DNA of 8,886 nucleotides, taken from contig JBBTQV010000060.1 of NCBI GenBank assembly GCA_038065515.1, positions 1 to 8,886 on the forward strand, given 5' to 3'. The stretch's first letter is position 1. Each line of letters opens with the position of its first letter. The translations under genes and the position numbers were made by a program. Positions 5,250-8,886 of this stretch are shown piece after piece. The DNA comes from JAGOPO01 sp038065515 (GTDB taxonomy: Bacteria > Patescibacteriota > Minisyncoccia > 2-02-FULL-40-12 > GWA2-44-9). A model generated the notes under the pieces. That model was not told where the DNA came from. It saw only the letters and a list, made by a program, of their open reading frames with translations, and made no database searches.

Positions 5250-5417
5250 GCTCATCCGACGCCATACCCCAGCGAACCTTAGTACGCGGCTCGCGCATAC
5301 AGATGCCATCCGTCGGAATTCCCAAAGACGCACCATCCATATTGGTGCGTCGTCAGGAATGCCAGGATGGTATCACCTGTGTAGCGAGTGGTGAGTCGGG
5401 GTATGGCGTCGGGGAGC
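5250..5417. repeat. 168-nt imperfect inverted repeat (foldback element or structured RNA)
   Basis: Nested pairing arms, outside to inside: GCTC 5250-5253 / 5414-5417; CCGACGCCATACCCC 5256-5270 with 5398-5412 (15 of 15); asymmetric internal loop (19 nt versus 9 nt); CTCGC 5290-5294 / 5384-5388 and TACA 5298-5301 / 5380-5383; GATGCCATCC 5302-5311 / 5365-5374 (one G·U); 5315-5322 / 5356-5363 (7 of 8); GACGCACCA 5327-5335 / 5343-5351 (9 of 9) with a 7-nt loop. A TATATA sits at 5244-5249, about six bases before the 15-bp arm, so a plus-strand transcript could start at the arm. It could be a miniature inverted-repeat element, a relic of inverted duplication, or a noncoding RNA with a 6S-like stem-bubble-stem shape. 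No known RNA motif (SRP, RNase P, tmRNA, 5S) is recognised. Confidence 0.7.
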
Positions 5418-5447
5418 GGAGGGAGCGGCGGAGAGAAAGGCGGAGTG

Positions 5448-5489
5448 AAAAAGAAAAGAGGGAGCAGTGATGCTTCCTCTTGCGCTCCC
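5448..5489 (-). terminator. Candidate terminator of the lipoprotein gene
   Basis: On the minus strand GGGAGC (5489-5484) pairs with GCTCCC (5465-5460) across an 18-nt loop, then a T-rich TCTTTTCTTTTT follows (5459-5448). The stem is short and the loop large. GGGAG at 5494-5498 on the plus strand can compete for the same CTCCC (5485-5489). Confidence 0.45.
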
Positions 5490-5499
5490 TCGCGGGAGT

Positions 5500-5928
5500 C
5501 TATTGCTCGGGCCTACCTGCCTCGGCAGGCAGGCCGTCGGAGTGGCGGAAGATGATCAGTCTCCGAGTGCGCACTGCTCGGAATACCTGTTCACTATCCA
5601 CCTCGACCTCCACTCTCGCGATGACGCCGACGAGGTGGCCGAGGTAGTGGCTCCGGATGAGGTCATCCTGCCCCCATCCGCGGGGTGTAAGGTGCGTATC
5701 ATATGTGTCGACCAAGGTGTCGTCATCGACGACACCTAACTCGATCAGTGGCTGACAAAGTGCCGTCACCCTGAACTTTCCGCCGACCTCCTGCAGATTC
5801 CCGCTTCCACTGACCGTGATGGTGCGGGTGGCAGCAATCTGGACGGTGGTGTTTTTGTCGCCACCAGCGCAAGCGACGATGATGAGACCGACGAAAACGG
5901 CCAAGACGACCATCAAACTCTTGTGCAT
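5500..5928 (-). CDS. Small predicted lipoprotein, unknown function
   Basis: The 142-aa product starts MHKSLMVVLAVFVGLIIVAC. It has a short charged N-terminus, a hydrophobic core and a lipobox-like IVAC with the lipidated cysteine at residue 20, so it should be exported and anchored by lipid. The mature part has a Thr/Ser-rich start (…TTVQIAATRTITVSGSGN) followed by ~90 residues of mixed alpha/beta character that I do not recognise. The last ~14 codons lie in a GC-rich palindrome (5510-5535) and read DGLPAEAGRPEQ, which looks like repeat-derived sequence rather than domain. It is preceded by the best promoter in the window and a good ribosome site, so it may be well expressed. It follows hisS in the same direction but has its own promoter. 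Confidence 0.72.
   Translation of the reverse strand: MHKSLMVVLAVFVGLIIVACAGGDKNTTVQIAATRTITVSGSGNLQEVGGKFRVTALCQPLIELGVVDDDTLVDTYDTHLTPRGWGQDDLIRSHYLGHLVGVIARVEVEVDSEQVFRAVRTRRLIIFRHSDGLPAEAGRPEQ
5504..5514 (+). repeat. Direct repeat, right copy (TGCTCGGGCCT)
   Basis: Exact copy of 5072-5082. It covers the last codons of the lipoprotein gene and runs into the palindrome at 5510-5535. Confidence 0.4.
5510..5535. repeat. GC-rich 26-nt palindrome in the lipoprotein 3' end
   Basis: Two 12-nt arms (5510-5521 / 5524-5535) pair at 11 of 12 positions around a 2-nt centre, with a CCTGCC/GGCAGG core. From memory, similar short palindromes recur in CPR genomes. Here it encodes the C-terminal residues of the lipoprotein. 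Confidence 0.6.
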
Positions 5929-5932
5929 AACT

Positions 5933-5940
5933 CACCCCTT
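5933..5940 (-). promoter_or_regulatory. Shine-Dalgarno site of the lipoprotein gene
   Basis: On the minus strand AAGGGGTG (5940-5933) ends four bases before ATG 5928. It matches the anti-Shine-Dalgarno sequence with one mismatch. Confidence 0.65.
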
Positions 5941-5947
5941 GTTGTTG

Positions 5948-5976
5948 ATTATACACCTAAACTAGCAAAAAGTCAA
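5948..5976 (-). promoter_or_regulatory. Near-consensus sigma70 promoter of the lipoprotein gene
   Basis: On the minus strand TTGACT (5976-5971, five of six), 17-nt spacer, TATAAT (5953-5948, six of six). The predicted start is near 5941, giving a leader of about 13 nt with the ribosome site. It lies just after the hisS stop codon. Confidence 0.85.
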
Positions 5977-5982
5977 TCTCTG

Positions 5983-7305
5983 CTATTTCAGGCGGCCGGG
6001 GAGCTCGGCGAGAGGAACTTCGGATTGGGTGCGGGCGGACATGTCTTTGAGCTGAACAACGCCGTGGGCCTGTTCATTGGCGCCCATGATGATGACGAAT
6101 GGGAATTCGCCTTTCACCGCCCATGCCAGCTGGGCTTTGAGATTGTCATCGTTGCCCAGATAGAGTGCGGTTGCGATGCCGCTGTCGCGCAGGGTCGTGG
6201 TGAGCGCGAGCACCGAGTCGCGGCAGGAAGCGTCGAAATTCAGCACGGCGGCACGCGCCGGGGCGACGGTGCGTCGTGAAAGGCCCAGTTCATCCAGTGC
6301 CGCGATGAGCCGGTCGATGCCGATGGATGTGCCAACGCCCGAGAGCTGCATGGGGGAAAAGCGCGACACCAAATCATCGTAGCGGCCGCCGGAGCACACC
6401 GAGCCGTACTGCGGCAATGCCAAGAGCGTGGTCTCGAACACCGTCCCGGTGTAGTAACCAAGTCCGCGGGCGACGGCGAGATCGAGTTCCCACGCGGAGC
6501 GGGGGATGCGCAGGGAGTCGAGGCAGACGATGAGCTCGCGCAGCTCGTTGATGCCCTGCTCGGACTGCGCGCCGAATTTCAGCAATGCGCTTGCCTGGTT
6601 CAGTAAGTCTTCGGGAGTATCGGCCTTGAGCACGAGAAATTCCTGAATCGCATCGATTTGCTGTGTATCTAGGCCGACTTTGTCAGACAATTCTTTGGCG
6701 ACAGCTTCCCAGTTTTGTTTGTCGAGCTTGTCGATGGCGCGGAGCACCATGGGGGTACGCTGTGCGTCGAATTGCAGGAAATCGGCGAGACCGTTAAGCA
6801 CTTTGCGATTGGAAATGCGAATACGCACGCGGTCGGATAGCCCCAGCTCGGAGAAGACCGCGTACATGACCGCGACAATTTGCGCATCGGCTAACATACT
6901 CTTGGCTCCTACGATATCGACATCACACTGCACGAATTCGCGGTAGCGGCCCGCCTGCGGGTGTTCGCCGCGCCACACTTTGCCGATGTGATAGCGCAAA
7001 AACGGGAATTGCAGGTCATCGGCATGAGCGGCGACATAGCGGGCCAATGGTACGGTAAGATCGAATCGCAACGCCAGCGGCTCATCGTCTTCGGTGATGC
7101 GGGCGCGGTAGATGTTCTTATTGAAATGCTCATCGCCGCCGGTGAGCACATCGGGGCGTTCCAGTGAGGGCGTGTCGATGGGGGCAAATCCAAACCGCTC
7201 AAAAACACCGGCGATACGGGTCATCATGGCCTGACGCATGGCGGTATCGGCCGGAAGAGAATCACGGAAGCCCGAAGGAGTTTTTGGGTCGATGCGGTTA
7301 CTCAT
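5983..7305 (-). CDS. hisS: Histidyl-tRNA synthetase
   Basis: This class II synthetase charges tRNA-His with histidine in the cytoplasm. The 440 aa match a full-length enzyme. The N-terminus carries SGFRDSLPAD (11-20); motif 2 is in RYHIGKVWRGEHPQAGRYRE (104-123), with R112 expected to contact ATP. The histidine-specific block is RGLGYYTGTVFE (280-291), where R280 is the expected catalytic arginine. GGRYDDL is at 306-312, and motif 3 is GVGTSIGIDRL (323-333). Residues ~350-440 form the anticodon-binding domain. RGLG replaces the usual RGLD, a variant I believe occurs in other bacteria. The ATG at 7305 lies six bases after a TACAAT box, so the mRNA is probably leaderless. The gene runs divergently from the MFS gene and is followed by the lipoprotein gene. 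Confidence 0.98.
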   Translation of the reverse strand: MSNRIDPKTPSGFRDSLPADTAMRQAMMTRIAGVFERFGFAPIDTPSLERPDVLTGGDEHFNKNIYRARITEDDEPLALRFDLTVPLARYVAAHADDLQFPFLRYHIGKVWRGEHPQAGRYREFVQCDVDIVGAKSMLADAQIVAVMYAVFSELGLSDRVRIRISNRKVLNGLADFLQFDAQRTPMVLRAIDKLDKQNWEAVAKELSDKVGLDTQQIDAIQEFLVLKADTPEDLLNQASALLKFGAQSEQGINELRELIVCLDSLRIPRSAWELDLAVARGLGYYTGTVFETTLLALPQYGSVCSGGRYDDLVSRFSPMQLSGVGTSIGIDRLIAALDELGLSRRTVAPARAAVLNFDASCRDSVLALTTTLRDSGIATALYLGNDDNLKAQLAWAVKGEFPFVIIMGANEQAHGVVQLKDMSARTQSEVPLAELPGRLK

Positions 7306-7311
7306 TCCGTT

Positions 7312-7340
7312 ATTGTACTGTGATTGAGGGGCGCCGTAAA
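7312..7340 (-). promoter_or_regulatory. hisS promoter, leaderless
   Basis: On the minus strand TTTACG (7340-7335), 17-nt spacer, TACAAT (7317-7312), then six bases and the hisS ATG. It overlaps the spacer of the opposite MFS promoter. Confidence 0.65.
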
Positions 7341-7351
7341 TATGCTATGCT
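7324..7351 (+). promoter_or_regulatory. Promoter of the MFS transporter gene
   Basis: TTGAGG (7324-7329), 16-nt spacer, TATGCT (7346-7351; an overlapping copy is at 7341-7346). The start would be near 7358, about six bases before ATG 7364. No Shine-Dalgarno sequence is seen. Confidence 0.5.
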
Positions 7352-7363
7352 GGCTTCTATTGC

Positions 7364-8614
7364 ATGCAACGAGAAAATACCAGGCAGTTATACATCGTCG
7401 TCCTCACCGTTTTCCTTGATTTATTAGGCATCAGCCTGGTGATTCCGGTTGCGGCCCCTCTCTTTTTAGGTTCGGACGCGACATTTTTCGCATCGGCCAC
7501 GACGCTCCAATACAAGACCCTGATCCTCGGATTACTGTTGGGCGCAGGGCCGATCATACAGTTTTTTGTTGCGCCGTTGTTGGGTGCGTACGCCGATCGT
7601 GCCGGGCGCAAACCCGTTCTGTTGCTGTCGGTACTGGTCAATGCGGTCGGACATGCATTGTTCGGTGTCGGTATCCTTACCCAGCAGTTGTGGCTCCTGT
7701 TCATCAGCCGTGCGCTTGCGGGTGTCGGGTCGGCGAATCTGTCGGCGGCGAATTCCGCGGTGGTCGACATCAGCGACCGCGAAACCAAGGTACGCAACTT
7801 CGGCCTTGTCGGAATGGCGTTGGGTCTCGGCTTTATATTCGGCCCCTTTTTGGGAGGCATACTCTCTGATCCGTCGGTGGTTTCCTGGTTTAATTTTGCA
7901 ACTCCGTTGTGGGTCGCCGCCGTGCTCTCGGTGCTCAACGCGCTGGTTGTCAAACTGTTCTTCCGCGAGACGCTTCGCGAGCGATTTGTCGGCCGGATGA
8001 GTATATTCACGGGTATCCATAATATCGCTCGCGCATTTACGATGCCGAACCTGCGCTCCATGTATATGGTCAGTTTTCTGATGGGATTCGGATATAACTT
8101 TTTCGCGCAATTTTTCTCGGTGTTCCTCATCGCGCGATTTCAATTCAGTTCCGCCGAAATCGGTGCGCTATTTGCGTATGTTGGTATCTGGATGGCACTC
8201 ACGCAGGGTGTGTTTACACGGTATCTCGCGCGCATTGCGTCGGCAGAGGTGGTGGTGCGTTGGGCGCCACTGGGGGCGGTGGCACTGCTTGTGGTTTTGG
8301 CACGGGTACAGACGGTGCCGACGGTGTTTCTTCTGTTGCCACTGATTGCGATTGCGTACGGGGTCAACGGACCGAATGTGACGGCACTCATTTCTGATTT
8401 GGCGGGTCGCGATTCCCAAGGTGAGGCATTGGGTATCGATCGTGCGATGTCGGCGTTGGCTTTCGGCTTGCCGCCAATCCTTTCGGGGTGGGCCATCGGC
8501 GTTCATGTATCGATGCCCATGATATTTGCCGCTGTCTTTATATTCTGTGCGTGGGGAGTGTTCGTCCGTTTCCGTCCGTACGGCCGTCGCCCGATGTTTC
8601 ACGAGGTTTCCTAG
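7364..8614 (+). CDS. MFS transporter, drug:H+ antiporter-like (DHA1/TetA type)
   Basis: The 416-aa integral membrane protein shows the alternating hydrophobic segments of a 12-helix major facilitator. The MFS signature between helices 2 and 3 is present as LLGAYADRAGRKPV (72-85). A motif C, characteristic of antiporters, is visible at about 150-165 (GMALGLGFIFGPFLGG), with G160-P161 and G164-G165. A basic central loop (FFRETLRERFVGRM) divides the two six-helix halves. It should export a small molecule in exchange for protons across the cytoplasmic membrane; the substrate cannot be told, and sugar or metabolite transport is not excluded. The C-terminus (RFRPYGRRPMFHEVS) is cytoplasmic. The gene is divergent from hisS, with interleaved promoters, and no terminator is seen before the next gene. 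Confidence 0.93.
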   Translation: MQRENTRQLYIVVLTVFLDLLGISLVIPVAAPLFLGSDATFFASATTLQYKTLILGLLLGAGPIIQFFVAPLLGAYADRAGRKPVLLLSVLVNAVGHALFGVGILTQQLWLLFISRALAGVGSANLSAANSAVVDISDRETKVRNFGLVGMALGLGFIFGPFLGGILSDPSVVSWFNFATPLWVAAVLSVLNALVVKLFFRETLRERFVGRMSIFTGIHNIARAFTMPNLRSMYMVSFLMGFGYNFFAQFFSVFLIARFQFSSAEIGALFAYVGIWMALTQGVFTRYLARIASAEVVVRWAPLGAVALLVVLARVQTVPTVFLLLPLIAIAYGVNGPNVTALISDLAGRDSQGEALGIDRAMSALAFGLPPILSGWAIGVHVSMPMIFAAVFIFCAWGVFVRFRPYGRRPMFHEVS

Positions 8615-8623
8615 GTCTTGGTG

Positions 8624-8632
8624 TGATATAAT
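8624..8632 (+). promoter_or_regulatory. Extended -10 promoter of the DUF1295 gene, leaderless
   Basis: TGATATAAT is a perfect extended -10 element (TATAAT at 8627-8632), followed by six bases and ATG 8639. The -35 region is weak, which extended -10 promoters tolerate. Confidence 0.75.
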
Positions 8633-8638
8633 TACGGC

Positions 8639-8886
8639 ATGTTTACTCAGACGATTCTACTCGTCTCGCTGGTAATATTTTGGTACATGCTTGTGCTGTT
8701 TGTCACGGCGCTCATCCGTCGCGACAACAGCGTCGCCGATATCGCATGGGGTCCCGGCTTCTTACTGGCGGCGCTGGCTACGCTATGGTGGCAGAGACCA
8801 CCCGGCCTTTTGCCGGTGTTTGCGACAGTCTTGGTGGCGGTATGGGCCATCCGTCTTGCGGTGCATGTTGCGATGCGCAACTGGGG
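8639..8886 (+). CDS. DUF1295 (steroid 5-alpha-reductase C-terminal-like) membrane protein, 5' part only
   Basis: The frame runs from ATG 8639 off the right edge and gives 82 residues. It begins MFTQTILLVSLVIFWYMLVL, a membrane helix, followed by RRDNSVADIAWGPGFLLAAL (29-48), which contains the family's recognisable VADIAWG block. Further helices follow, ending in AIRLAVHVAMRNWG (69-82), which resembles the 'LRL..H...RNWGKGED' region of DUF1295. In the wider family, related proteins reduce C=C or C=O bonds of steroid- or lipid-like substrates with NAD(P)H, but bacterial DUF1295 members are mostly uncharacterised; the cofactor-binding C-terminal half lies outside the window. The start is fixed by the perfect -10 box six bases upstream. 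It lies 25 nt after the MFS gene and may be partly co-transcribed with it. Confidence 0.88.
   Translation, partial: MFTQTILLVSLVIFWYMLVLFVTALIRRDNSVADIAWGPGFLLAALATLWWQRPPGLLPVFATVLVAVWAIRLAVHVAMRNW

Larger units (their letters stand above)
5049..5499. other. Gene-poor structured intergenic region between convergent genes
   Basis: About 450 nt with no convincing gene. From left to right: an 11-nt repeat copy (5072-5082); a 6-bp inverted repeat GTTGCA…TGCAAC (5122-5127 / 5139-5144); two small GC hairpins (5190-5204 with a TCGGC loop, 5209-5223); an A/T-rich TTTTATATA (5241-5249); the large foldback (5250-5417); a purine-rich tract (5411-5466); and the minus-strand terminator (5448-5489). Short ORFs here are listed as rejected. 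Confidence 0.6.

Noticed and set aside
5050..5250. 66-aa plus-strand ORF after the tRNA-binding gene
   Set aside because: No ribosome site or promoter, and Cys/Pro-rich random composition.
5158..5340. 60-aa minus-strand ORF in the intergenic region (ends …WADVMNVSR)
   Set aside because: It has no ribosome site, and its first half is the left arm of the foldback. Composition looks plausible but nothing supports translation; it could be a fossil.
5123..5470. 115-aa plus-strand ORF
   Set aside because: It reads through both arms of the foldback and ends in Arg/Glu-rich translation of the purine tract; not protein-like.
5049..5499. tRNA, tmRNA, SRP RNA, RNase P RNA or 5S rRNA in the intergenic region
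   Set aside because: No T-loop GTTCRA, no SRP GGAA tetraloop domain, no RNase P or 5S signature was found by reading both strands.
5403..5555. 50-aa plus-strand ORF beginning MASGSGGSGGEKGG
   Set aside because: Low-complexity translation of the purine tract that then runs antisense through the lipoprotein 3' end; no ribosome site.
5467..5739. 90-aa plus-strand ORF opposite the lipoprotein gene
   Set aside because: Antisense shadow. The minus-strand gene has a signal peptide, lipobox, promoter and ribosome site.
7357..8130. 257-aa and other minus-strand ORFs opposite the MFS gene
   Set aside because: Antisense shadows; the plus strand encodes a clear 12-helix transporter with MFS motifs.
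1..8886. CRISPR array, transposase or integrase, prophage cassette
   Set aside because: No regularly spaced repeats and no recombinase gene are present; the only repeats are the short ones listed.

Overview
The window looks like a bacterial chromosome segment from the Patescibacteria/CPR, probably a Parcubacteria-type lineage (inference, moderate confidence). Signs of this are: a truncated surface protein whose C-terminus has the 'LCVG.EC...(D/E)EL' signature remembered from CPR tail-fibre-like proteins; several small single-domain proteins of CPR style; compact spacing; and many start codons lying exactly 6 nt downstream of a sigma70-like -10 box, which implies leaderless mRNAs. Stops read as the standard bacterial code; no gene needs TGA to be read as an amino acid.

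Layout. 3-305 (+): 3' end of a surface/tail-fibre-like protein with a Pro-Thr tail. 351-957 (+): a two-gene MntA-HepT type VII toxin-antitoxin module, overlapping by 14 nt. 967-1128 (-): a 53-aa coiled-coil protein whose stop codon lies inside its own terminator hairpin. 1211-2191 (+): an unusual fusion of two membrane helices, a bacterial PH domain and a Schlafen AlbA_2 domain that keeps three acidic residues resembling the Schlafen nuclease centre. 2207-2866 (+): membrane-anchored cyclophilin. 2922-3533 (+): exported HExxH protein, closed by a strong terminator. 3596-4216 (+): Cys-His transglutaminase/papain-like protein. 4261-4722 and 4722-5048 (+): a small membrane-anchored protein coupled to a stand-alone EMAP-II/Trbp111-type tRNA-binding OB-fold protein. 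5049-5499: gene-poor region with hairpins and a large imperfect inverted repeat (5250-5417). 5500-5928 (-): lipoprotein under a near-consensus promoter. 5983-7305 (-): histidyl-tRNA synthetase. 7364-8614 (+): MFS drug-antiporter-like transporter. 8639-end (+): start of a DUF1295 membrane protein.

Two expression styles alternate. mntA, the Cys-His protein, the small membrane protein, hisS and DUF1295 all have a -10 box, six bases, then the start codon. The coiled-coil gene, the metallopeptidase-like gene and the lipoprotein instead have short leaders with Shine-Dalgarno sequences. Functionally the window mixes translation genes (hisS, tRNA-binding protein), envelope genes (cyclophilin, lipoprotein, metallopeptidase-like, MFS, DUF1295) and a possible stress/defence stretch at 351-2191 (MntA-HepT, coiled coil, membrane Schlafen protein). 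The best candidates for something undescribed are the bPH2-Schlafen fusion and the 168-nt foldback element.
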